NCBI RefSeq assembly: GCF_001544275.1
Contig: NZ_BCQE01000021.1
Coordinates: forward strand, 1 to 64,000
DNA: 64,000 bases
Source of the DNA: Enterococcus gallinarum NBRC 100675
GTDB taxonomy: Bacteria > Bacillota > Bacilli > Lactobacillales > Enterococcaceae
Direction of reading: 5' to 3'
Every line of letters starts with the position of its first letter. The stretch's first letter is position 1. Under the pieces are notes generated by a model. That model was not told where the DNA came from. It ran no database searches and saw nothing but the letters and a program-made list of their open reading frames with translations. Below are positions 1 to 7,222 of this stretch, piece by piece. The position numbers and the translations under genes are program-made.

Positions 1-30
1 TAGTCTTTTTATTTTTTTAATATCTATTAT

Positions 31-104
31 CGGGAAGTAGCTCAGCTTGGTAGAGCACTTGGTTTGGGACCAAGGGGTCGCAGGTTCGAATCCTGTCTTC
101 CCGA
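31..104 (+). tRNA. tRNA-Pro (anticodon TGG)
   Basis: A 74-nt cloverleaf is visible. The acceptor arm CGGGAAG pairs with CTTCCCG, the D arm contains AGCTCAGCTTGGTAGAGC, and the T arm contains GGTTCGAATCC. The anticodon stem CTTGG/CCAAG encloses the loop TTTGGGA, giving anticodon TGG, which reads proline CCA (and CCN by wobble). CCA is not encoded at the 3' end. A hairpin with a T-run follows directly. Confidence 0.97.
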
Positions 105-112
105 TTTTTTTT

Positions 113-141
113 GTCTGAAGAGTTTTCTTCAGGCTTTTTTT
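113..141 (+). terminator. Intrinsic terminator after tRNA-Pro
   Basis: Nine-base arms (GTCTGAAGA and TCTTCAGGC, with one G-T pair) enclose a GTTT loop and are followed by a run of T. It should end the tRNA transcript before rsgA. Confidence 0.85.
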
Positions 142-207
142 ATTGGTGAGAAATTTATTCATGAGTTATAAATATGTTACAATAAAAAGAAATGAGGAGG
201 AGAATTT

Positions 208-1092
208 TTGAAAGGACAAATAATCAAAGCTCTTAGTGGATTCTATTATGTAGAGTCTGAAGATACTATCTTTCAAACTCGAGCAAGAGGAAACTTCAGA
301 AACAGAAAAATCACGCCACTTGTTGGGGATGAAGTTATTTTTGAAAGTAGTAATCCAACTGATGGATACTTGTTAGAGATACTGCCGAGAAAAAATGAAT
401 TGATACGTCCACCAGTGGCCAATGTGGATCAAGGTGTAGTGGTGACAAGTTTGATCCAGCCTAATTTCTCATTTAATCTATTAGATCGGTTTTTAGTTAC
501 ACTGGAGTATAAAGAGATTGAACCAATTATCTTTTTGAGTAAAACAGACTTAGTGAGTGATCAAAGTGAGGTTCAAAAAATTGCCGCTTTGTACCAACAA
601 ATTGGTTACCAAGTCATTGTCTCAAAAGCAGATAATAGCGATCTTCTGGAGTTACAAAGAATTTTCCCGGAGCGACTAACAGTTTTTATGGGACAATCCG
701 GCGCAGGAAAATCCACATTGCTTAACCGAATAGTCCCAGAGCTAGATTTGGAAACGGCCGAAATTTCTGAGTCATTAGGTCGAGGGAAACATACAACGCG
801 ACATGTAGAATTATTGACATTATATGATGGGTTAGTGGCTGATACCCCTGGATTCAGCTCAATCGACTTTTTGGAAATTGATAGTGGACAATTGCCTAAA
901 CAGTTTCCAGAATTCTTAGCATTGGCACACCAATGTCGTTTTCGTGAGTGTATGCATTTAAATGAGCCAAATTGTGCCGTAAAAGAAGCAGTTGAACAGC
1001 AAACAGTTGCACTTACCCGGTATAAAAACTATGTTCAATTTTTAGAGGAGATTGAAAATCGTCGTCCAATTTATAAAAAGAAAAATAAGTGA
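208..1092 (+). CDS. rsgA: Ribosome small-subunit GTPase RsgA
   Basis: RsgA (YjeQ/YloQ) is a circularly permuted GTPase that helps late 30S subunit maturation. The 294-aa protein has an N-terminal OB-fold (about 1-65). The G motifs occur in permuted order: SKTD (G4, 111-114), the P-loop GQSGAGKST (162-170) and DTPG (G3, 212-215). A C-terminal zinc knuckle has Cys243, Cys248, His250 and Cys256. The start is TTG at 208, behind a strong GAGGAGG. It overlaps the stretch before rpe and heads rsgA-rpe-thiN. In many Lactobacillales prkC lies directly upstream; here a tRNA gene does, and prkC is about 36 kb away. Confidence 0.96.
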   Translation: MKGQIIKALSGFYYVESEDTIFQTRARGNFRNRKITPLVGDEVIFESSNPTDGYLLEILPRKNELIRPPVANVDQGVVVTSLIQPNFSFNLLDRFLVTLEYKEIEPIIFLSKTDLVSDQSEVQKIAALYQQIGYQVIVSKADNSDLLELQRIFPERLTVFMGQSGAGKSTLLNRIVPELDLETAEISESLGRGKHTTRHVELLTLYDGLVADTPGFSSIDFLEIDSGQLPKQFPEFLALAHQCRFRECMHLNEPNCAVKEAVEQQTVALTRYKNYVQFLEEIENRRPIYKKKNK

Positions 1093-1103
1093 GGGAAACG
1101 AAT

Positions 1104-1757
1104 ATGATTAAACTAGCACCATCAATTTTAAGTGCGGATTTTGCGAATCTGCAACGGGATATTGAACTTGTAGAAAAAAACGGCGCGGATTACATCCATA
1201 TAGATGTAATGGACGGCCAATTTGTTCCTAATATTACTTTAGGACCAAATGTTGTCAAAGCTATTCGTCCGATAACTAAGTTGCCACTGGATGTTCATTT
1301 GATGATTACTCAGCCAGAAAATTATATTCATGCGTTTGCCGAAGCTGGTGCCGATATAATTGGAGTTCATGCCGAAGCTACTCCCCACATTCATCGCGCA
1401 ATTCAAATGATTCTAAATGAAAATGTAAAGGCGGAAATTGTTATCAATCCTGGTACGCCAGTAGCTGCTATCCAACATGTACTATCCATGTGTGATCAAG
1501 TATTGGTAATGACTGTGAACCCTGGATTCGGTGGACAATCTTTTATCGAAGAAACAGTTGCTAAAATCAAGGAACTAGCACAATTGAAAGAGAAAAACGG
1601 GTATCACTATGATATCGAAGTAGATGGTGGAATCGTTCCAAAAACAGCTCGGATCTGTTTAGAAGCTGGTGCCAATGTGTTTGTTGCTGGTAGCTACATC
1701 TACGACGCGGATAGTCCTGCTGATCAAATCAAAGCATTGAAAGAAGTGTTGCAATAA
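1104..1757 (+). CDS. rpe: Ribulose-phosphate 3-epimerase
   Basis: Rpe interconverts ribulose 5-phosphate and xylulose 5-phosphate in the pentose phosphate pathway. The 217-aa TIM barrel starts with the family signature IKLAPSILSADFANL. It also has HIDVMDGQFVPN (metal ligands and a catalytic Asp), DVHLMI, VNPGFGGQ and the phosphate-binding DGGI. An in-frame GTG at 1089 overlaps the rsgA stop, but ATG 1104 is preferred because GAGGG precedes it at good spacing and the conserved sequence begins there. It is the middle gene of the rsgA-rpe-thiN unit. Confidence 0.96.
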   Translation: MIKLAPSILSADFANLQRDIELVEKNGADYIHIDVMDGQFVPNITLGPNVVKAIRPITKLPLDVHLMITQPENYIHAFAEAGADIIGVHAEATPHIHRAIQMILNENVKAEIVINPGTPVAAIQHVLSMCDQVLVMTVNPGFGGQSFIEETVAKIKELAQLKEKNGYHYDIEVDGGIVPKTARICLEAGANVFVAGSYIYDADSPADQIKALKEVLQ

Positions 1758-2390
1758 ATGAATATTCTTCTAGTTGCAGGTGGCAAAAAGCAAACTTGGC
1801 CGTCTCTAAAGAAGTATGATAAATACATTGGTATTGATCGGGGATCATTTTATCTGCTTGAGGAGGATTTACCTTTAGACTTTGCGATTGGTGATTTTGA
1901 CTCTCTTTCTTCTGAAGAAAGAGAACGAGTGCGACAGAATGCAAAAAATTTTTTTCAAGCTCCGGCAGAAAAAGACGATACGGATACGCAACTCGCATTA
2001 TTGATGGCTATTGAGCATTTTCCTAATGCAAAGATTGATATTATCGGCGCAACTGGTGGAAGAATCGATCATTTTTTAGCAAATTTATGGATTGTACTGG
2101 AGAAACGGTTTCAGCCTTTCGCTCATAATATTAGTTTATTAGATAAGCACAATGTCATTCGTTTCTTTTTACCAGGGAAGTATTCCATACGTAAAGAAAA
2201 GGGTATGAAATATCTGGCATATTGTTGTCTGACTCCAATTGACAATCTTTCATTAATGGAAAGCAAATACCTATTGGAAAATGTGAAGGTTGAACATCCT
2301 ACATCATTTGCTAGTAATGAATTCATAACGGATGAAGCATCCTTTATATTTGAAACGGGAATTATTGCTGTTATTCAAAGCAAAGATTAA
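1758..2390 (+). CDS. thiN: Thiamine pyrophosphokinase
   Basis: ThiN transfers pyrophosphate from ATP to thiamine, making the cofactor TPP. The 210-aa protein shows the family motifs IGIDRGSFYLLE, FAIGDFDSLS, the acidic KDDTDTQLAL and the glycine-rich IIGATGGRIDHFLANL. The ATG directly follows the rpe stop codon, so translation is probably coupled. A terminator overlaps its stop codon. It pairs functionally with the TPP-controlled thiamine transporter gene thiT at 24354: one imports thiamine, the other activates it. Confidence 0.95.
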   Translation: MNILLVAGGKKQTWPSLKKYDKYIGIDRGSFYLLEEDLPLDFAIGDFDSLSSEERERVRQNAKNFFQAPAEKDDTDTQLALLMAIEHFPNAKIDIIGATGGRIDHFLANLWIVLEKRFQPFAHNISLLDKHNVIRFFLPGKYSIRKEKGMKYLAYCCLTPIDNLSLMESKYLLENVKVEHPTSFASNEFITDEASFIFETGIIAVIQSKD

Positions 2391-2414
2391 GAGACATTCA
2401 AGTCTCTTTTTTTA
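2389..2414 (+). terminator. Terminator of rsgA-rpe-thiN
   Basis: AAGAGAC and GTCTCTT enclose a six-base loop, followed by a T-rich tail. It begins in the thiN stop codon. Confidence 0.85.
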
Positions 2415-2536
2415 TTTTTGAAAATTTCAGAAAGCTAATTACAAAAAAAGCATTAAGACGTACAACTTAACTTTTGTTTACATCGTTTTAGTGGTAAAAT
2501 TAAGGCTATCAGTTTGGAACTCATTGAGGTGTCTTT

Positions 2537-3394
2537 GTGAAAAAGTTTAATCCTAATAAAAATATCATAATCACATTAATTATTGTGATTTTAGTTGTTT
2601 CTGTGTTGAGTGTGACGATTGCTAGAAGAGCAGTTGGGAATTCATCCAGTTTTGTGCAATCGGCAGTCAACGACACGATTGGTATCGTGGACAAGGTGAT
2701 TACAGCTCCAGTACGGTGGATCGAAACCGGTGCAAACTCTGTAAAGAAACTTTTTGTCACGTATGAAGAAAATGAACGTTTAAAAGAGAAAATCGATAGT
2801 TATGATGAGATCGCTCGATCAAATGAAAATTACAAGCGAGAAATCGAATCATTGAAAGAAGAGCTTGAGTTAAACGAAACATTGACTAACTATGAAAAAA
2901 TTACTGCCAATGTTATTAATCGTTCACCAGATACATGGCAAGACATGCTTGTTGTGGATCGTGGCACGAAAGATGGTGTTGAAGTAAATATGGCGGTTAT
3001 GTCCCAAAAAGGTTTGATTGGGCGTGTGATTGAAGTGAATGCAGCATCTTCAAAAATCGAATTGTTGACTTCTGAAAATCAAAATTCAAATCATTTTCCT
3101 GTTCGAATCAGTGGGAAAGACGGCGAAACTTTTGGAATTCTAAGTAGTTATGATCAAAAAGAGAAGTCCTTGGTTATCAGTCAATTGACTGGAAGTACAC
3201 AATTGAAAGAAGGCGATGTTGTACAAACCTCGGGATTAGGAGGGAATTCTCCAGCCGACCTTGCTGTCGGGACAGTTGTTAGTACCACCAAAGATGAATT
3301 TGGATTAGATACAAAAGTATATGTAAAACCTTATGCACAAATGTATGATATTCAAGCAGTTACTATTATCAAACGTTTGGCGGGTGACAAATAG
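2537..3394 (+). CDS. mreC: Rod-shape / peripheral wall protein MreC
   Basis: MreC scaffolds the peptidoglycan elongation machinery on the outer face of the membrane; in ovoid cocci it supports peripheral growth. The 285-aa protein has a short cytoplasmic start, one transmembrane helix (about residues 10-29, IIITLIIVILVVSVLSVTIA), a coiled coil (about 75-115) and the beta-rich MreC domain with the conserved stretch VDRGTKDGV. The start is GTG 2537 with a modest GAGGTG. mreD follows two bases after its stop. Confidence 0.94.
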   Translation: MKKFNPNKNIIITLIIVILVVSVLSVTIARRAVGNSSSFVQSAVNDTIGIVDKVITAPVRWIETGANSVKKLFVTYEENERLKEKIDSYDEIARSNENYKREIESLKEELELNETLTNYEKITANVINRSPDTWQDMLVVDRGTKDGVEVNMAVMSQKGLIGRVIEVNAASSKIELLTSENQNSNHFPVRISGKDGETFGILSSYDQKEKSLVISQLTGSTQLKEGDVVQTSGLGGNSPADLAVGTVVSTTKDEFGLDTKVYVKPYAQMYDIQAVTIIKRLAGDK

Positions 3395-3396
3395 GC

Positions 3397-3906
3397 ATGA
3401 AAAAAAATACGTATTTAAAGTACTTTGCCGGAGCATTTTTTTTCTTGATGATGTTGTTAGATGGACAATTAACCCGTTTACTTGAGCGCTGGACGCAAGA
3501 TAATTATATAGCGAGTGCACATTTACTATTGATTGCCTTCCTATGTGGTGCCAGATATTTGCCTAAAAACTACTTGATTATAACTGCATTGATCATTGGA
3601 TGCTTGTATGACCTTTACTATATTGGCATAATAGGTATTTATGCTGTCGCATTCCCGATGATTGTGTGGATCATGTATATTTTAAATAAAACGCTATACC
3701 AAAACATATTCACCATGTTTTTTGGAATGATTATTTTCGTTACGGGTCTTGAAATGGTAACTTTGGGGATACAGTTGTTATTTAAAATAGCAACAGTCAA
3801 TACTTCATTTTTTGTCTCTCGTTTCTTAGCACCGACACTGCTATTAAATATTATTTTATTTGTTATTTTAGTTATTCCATTCATGAAGCTATTCAAAGAA
3901 GAATAG
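3397..3906 (+). CDS. mreD: Rod-shape-determining membrane protein MreD
   Basis: MreD is the integral-membrane partner of MreC. The 169-aa protein is almost wholly hydrophobic, with about five transmembrane segments and an N-terminal stretch KKNTYLKYFAGAFFFLMMLLDGQ typical in pattern (given here only as its opening residues). Length and position after mreC fit the family. Translation is probably coupled to mreC. Its last codons form the 5' arm of the terminator. Confidence 0.9.
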   Translation: MKKNTYLKYFAGAFFFLMMLLDGQLTRLLERWTQDNYIASAHLLLIAFLCGARYLPKNYLIITALIIGCLYDLYYIGIIGIYAVAFPMIVWIMYILNKTLYQNIFTMFFGMIIFVTGLEMVTLGIQLLFKIATVNTSFFVSRFLAPTLLLNIILFVILVIPFMKLFKEE

Positions 3907-3919
3907 CTTCATTTTTTTG
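3883..3919 (+). terminator. Terminator overlapping the mreD stop
   Basis: Perfect 12-bp arms ATGAAGCTATTC and GAATAGCTTCAT are separated by AAAGAA and followed by seven T. The stop TAG lies inside the 3' arm, so coding and termination signals overlap. Confidence 0.9.
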
Positions 3920-3950
3920 TTATGTATTATATCGAATTTGGTAGATTATT

Positions 3951-3967
3951 TGAAATCTGTTTGTAAC
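3951..3967 (+). promoter_or_regulatory. Candidate WalR box upstream of the SagA-like gene
   Basis: TGAAAT-CTGTT-TGTAAC differs at one base from the known WalR direct repeat TGTWAH-N5-TGTWAH. WalRK controls peptidoglycan hydrolases in Firmicutes. The site lies 127 bp before the hydrolase start. A TTGACA occurs at 3983-3988, but I could not pair it with a well-spaced -10. The match is short and could be chance. Confidence 0.35.
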
Positions 3968-4093
3968 ATTCTTTTTATCTGCTTGACATGTATCTATGTT
4001 ACAATCGCTTTATCGTAAAAAGACTTTAGATATTCTTATATATTTTAAAATTAACTTAAACTTTCAATGAAAAGTCAGGCGGAGGAATGAAGG

Positions 4094-5407
4094 GTGAAAA
4101 AACGTATTCTATCAGTAATATTAGTGAGTTCTATTGCGCTTACTTCAGTTGTAGCACCAACACTTGTCGCAGCAGACGACTTTGATAGCAAAATTGAACA
4201 AAAAGATCAAGAAATCAGTAACCTAAAAAATCAACAAGCTGATGCTCAAGCACAAATCAAAGCATTGGAAAATGATGTTGCAGCTATCAATGAAAAAGCT
4301 GAAGTATTATTGACGCAACAATCTACTTTACATGCTGATTCAGAAAAATTACAAAAAGAAATCGATGACTTGAATGTTCGTATTGAAAAACGGGAAAAAG
4401 CGATTCAAAAACAAGCAAGAGATGTCCAAGTGAATGGACAAAGCACCAATTTTATCGATGCCGTTCTTGAAGCAGATTCTTTAACGGATGCTATCGGTCG
4501 CGTTCAAGCTATGACGACGATTGTTAGTGCTAATAACGAATTGGTTCAACAACAAAAAGCGGATCAAGAAGCGGTTAAAACGAAAAAAAATGAAAATGAT
4601 AAAAAACTAAAAGAAATTGAAGCAAATCAACTTGAACTTGAGAAACAAGTAGGAGCACTTCAAGCGAAGCAAGCAGACTTGAATGTTTTGCAAGCAGATC
4701 TTGCTTTGCAACAGTCATCTAAAGAAGATGAAAAAGCCGACCTAGAAAAACAAAAAGAAAGCTATCAGGCTGAACAGGCACGAATTGCTGCCGCAAAAGA
4801 AGCGGCAAAAGCAGCTCGAGAACGTGAAGAAGCTGCGCAAGCGGAATCAAGCACAAGTAGTACAACAAAAACAGGCGAATCAACTTCGTCGAATGAGTCA
4901 AGCACAAATGAATCAAGCTCAACAAATGAATCTTCCAGTACTAACAGTACCGGAACAAGTGACTCAGTAGAAAATGATACACCAAAACAAGAAACAATTG
5001 TAAATAAGCCTGAAAATAAACCAGAAAACAATACAAACGTTCCTTCACAATCTGTAAATGGGTCAGCAATTGTTTCAGAAGCAATGAAATATCTTGGTAC
5101 ACCATATGTCTGGGGCGGAACGACACCGAACGGATTCGATTGTTCTGGTTTTACTCAATATGTGTTTGCAAAAGTAGGAATTTCATTACCTCGTGTGACC
5201 TATGATCAAGAGTATTCTGGTACGGTTATCTCAATCAATGAAGCAAAAGCTGGTGACCTATTATTTTGGGGATCGCGCGGAAGTACGCACCACGTGGCTA
5301 TTGCACTTGGTGGAGGACAATACATTCATGCACCTACCACTGGACAAAGTGTTTCAGTTAGCAGCTACTCTTATTACGCACCAAGTTTTGCTGTGCGTGT
5401 TAATTAA
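4094..5407 (+). CDS. sagA: SagA/p54-type secreted NlpC/P60 peptidoglycan hydrolase
   Basis: The family cleaves D,L-endopeptide bonds in peptidoglycan stems and is needed for daughter-cell separation. The 437-aa protein has a signal peptide (about 1-27, ending ...VAADD), a long coiled coil rich in Gln, Lys, Glu and Ala (about 30-245), a Ser/Thr/Asn-rich linker (about 250-315) and a C-terminal NlpC/P60 domain. In it, YLGTPYVWGG and FDCSGF give the catalytic Cys350; His399/400 and His412 complete the site. The start is GTG 4094 behind GGCGGAGG. It sits directly after mreCD, as sagA does in E. faecium, but the linker is shorter and differs, so this is a family assignment rather than strict identity. 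Confidence 0.88.
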   Translation: MKKRILSVILVSSIALTSVVAPTLVAADDFDSKIEQKDQEISNLKNQQADAQAQIKALENDVAAINEKAEVLLTQQSTLHADSEKLQKEIDDLNVRIEKREKAIQKQARDVQVNGQSTNFIDAVLEADSLTDAIGRVQAMTTIVSANNELVQQQKADQEAVKTKKNENDKKLKEIEANQLELEKQVGALQAKQADLNVLQADLALQQSSKEDEKADLEKQKESYQAEQARIAAAKEAAKAAREREEAAQAESSTSSTTKTGESTSSNESSTNESSSTNESSSTNSTGTSDSVENDTPKQETIVNKPENKPENNTNVPSQSVNGSAIVSEAMKYLGTPYVWGGTTPNGFDCSGFTQYVFAKVGISLPRVTYDQEYSGTVISINEAKAGDLLFWGSRGSTHHVAIALGGGQYIHAPTTGQSVSVSSYSYYAPSFAVRVN

Positions 5408-5438
5408 ATAAAAAATGGTAAAAATAAGGCAATAACTT

Positions 5439-5466
5439 AAGCTGACGTTTTTCGTCAGCTTTTTTG
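5439..5466 (+). terminator. Terminator of the SagA-like gene
   Basis: AAGCTGACG and CGTCAGCTT pair around a short T-rich loop and are followed by T. Confidence 0.88.
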
Positions 5467-5542
5467 GTACATTCAAAAGGAGGAAGCATAATCTACGGTT
5501 ATTCCTTTTTGGAGAAAACCAAATTATACTAGTGTTAGGTAG

Positions 5543-7222
5543 GTGAGGAGGATGAAGGGGATAAAAGACAGAGGACAAACAATTCAATTTTTAAAACTCT
5601 ATACCCATTATTTTTCTGATATGATGATGCCAAATGTAAGTATTTTTATTGCATGGGCAGTCATTGCGTTTGCCGTACCCGTACTACATGCGGATCAGGG
5701 GATTTTGATCAAGTCAGAAGAAGCTATTTTACATTTTCTCTTACCAATATTGCTTGCTTACACTGGCGGAAAAATGGTTGAACCAACAAGAGGTGGAGTT
5801 TCAGGAGCAATTGCGATTTTAGGGATGATTTTAACCTCTCAATTTCCACAAGTTTTTGGAGCAATGATTATCGGTCCGTTAACGGGTGGTATGCTTCGAT
5901 TCTTTGATCATATCTTTTCTCGAAAAGTAAAGACTGGCTATGAGATGCTCTTTCGTAATTTTTCGGCAGGCTTAATTGGAGGTCTTCTATTTTTATGTAA
6001 CTTTTTTGTATTTGGCCCTTTGCTCGATCAGCTTAGTCAACAAAGTTATCATTTAGTTGATTTTTTTCTCAAGCAGAATTTATTTCCTGCTATTCATCTT
6101 TTTCTGGAGCCACTAAAGGTTCTTTTTTTTAATAATATTATCAATCATGGTCTATTTACGCCGTTGGGTGTTGAAGGCGCCAGTATTCATGGAACGTCGA
6201 TTTTATTTCTGCTTGAAGCCAATCCTGGTCCTGGTTTAGGCGTCTTGTTTGCATGTATGAGGTATGGTTCTCAAAAAGCAAGAAATGGGGCGACTGCTGC
6301 TGCATTTGTGCAAGCTATAGGAGGTATTCATGAAGTTTATTTCCCATTTATCTTAATGAACCCATTATTGATTATCGCACCGATTTTAGGTGGAGCTACT
6401 GGTACATTTATTTTTCAAATGAGTAAAGTTGGCTTGCGATCACCGGCTTCACCAGGTTCTATTTTGGCTATCTTAACAAATACGCCAAATCACATGTGGT
6501 CAGGCGTATTAGCTGGAGTATTAGTAAGCACGCTTGTATCTTTTTTTGTTGCCTATTTTGTTTTGACCTATCACTCAGTGAATGAAAAAAGTACGGAAGG
6601 AACAATATGTATGGATAAAGTAAAGAGAATTATCGTTGCATGCGACGCAGGGATGGGATCTAGCGCAATTGGGGCAAGCTTATTAACTAAACATTTAGAA
6701 GAAGCAGCCATTTCCATACCTGTCGATTATAAATCAATTTATCAGTTGAAGGATGGAGAAGATCTTTTAGTTATTACCCAATCAGGGCTTGGTGCTTTAG
6801 CTCAAACTAAGACACCTCAAGCACAACATTACTTCTTGAGTAACTTTTTAGCGGAATCAGAGTATGAAACACTAGTTAAACTTTTAAAGCAAGAGCAAGA
6901 AACGGTAGCAAATGTTTCTTTTAAAATTGGGGAAAAAATCCCAACATTGATTTTTTTGTATGAAGGCAAGAAAAGAGGCGCTCAAACGATGGCTGTTGCA
7001 ATCGTTCGTAAAATTGCCAATGAATTAGCCATACCTATTGAGGTAAAGAAAGAAGATATTGAGACAACCCAGTTTAATCCAGAGGCATTATATATCGTTC
7101 AAAAAGATTTTCAGCAAATGGCTGCATTAACAAATGTCACCCACTTAGTTGTCGATGATTTAGTGACAACTTCCAAATATCGTCAATTGATGACAGAAGG
7201 AGTCGCCTATGTTCTTGACTAA
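5543..7222 (+). CDS. mtlA: Mannitol PTS EIICB component, first copy
   Basis: EIICB-Mtl imports mannitol and phosphorylates it to mannitol 1-phosphate. The 559-aa protein has a membrane EIIC domain (about 1-345) with MMMPNVSIFIAWAV, NHGLFTPLG, LLEANPGPGLG and the conserved GGIHE. A IIB domain follows with the phosphocysteine loop ACDAGMGSS (Cys367). The last ~100 residues resemble another IIB fold (VVDDLVTTSKYRQLM) but have LYEGKKRGAQTM in place of the Cys loop. GTG 5543 and ATG 5552 are both possible starts; GAGGAGG touches the ATG, so neither is ideal. The end overlaps mtlR by 14 bases. Confidence 0.9.
   Translation: MRRMKGIKDRGQTIQFLKLYTHYFSDMMMPNVSIFIAWAVIAFAVPVLHADQGILIKSEEAILHFLLPILLAYTGGKMVEPTRGGVSGAIAILGMILTSQFPQVFGAMIIGPLTGGMLRFFDHIFSRKVKTGYEMLFRNFSAGLIGGLLFLCNFFVFGPLLDQLSQQSYHLVDFFLKQNLFPAIHLFLEPLKVLFFNNIINHGLFTPLGVEGASIHGTSILFLLEANPGPGLGVLFACMRYGSQKARNGATAAAFVQAIGGIHEVYFPFILMNPLLIIAPILGGATGTFIFQMSKVGLRSPASPGSILAILTNTPNHMWSGVLAGVLVSTLVSFFVAYFVLTYHSVNEKSTEGTICMDKVKRIIVACDAGMGSSAIGASLLTKHLEEAAISIPVDYKSIYQLKDGEDLLVITQSGLGALAQTKTPQAQHYFLSNFLAESEYETLVKLLKQEQETVANVSFKIGEKIPTLIFLYEGKKRGAQTMAVAIVRKIANELAIPIEVKKEDIETTQFNPEALYIVQKDFQQMAALTNVTHLVVDDLVTTSKYRQLMTEGVAYVLD

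Noticed and set aside
4719-5126. Several open frames opposite or within the SagA-like gene
   Set aside because: Products are Leu- or Ser-rich low-complexity shadows of the coiled-coil and linker repeats.
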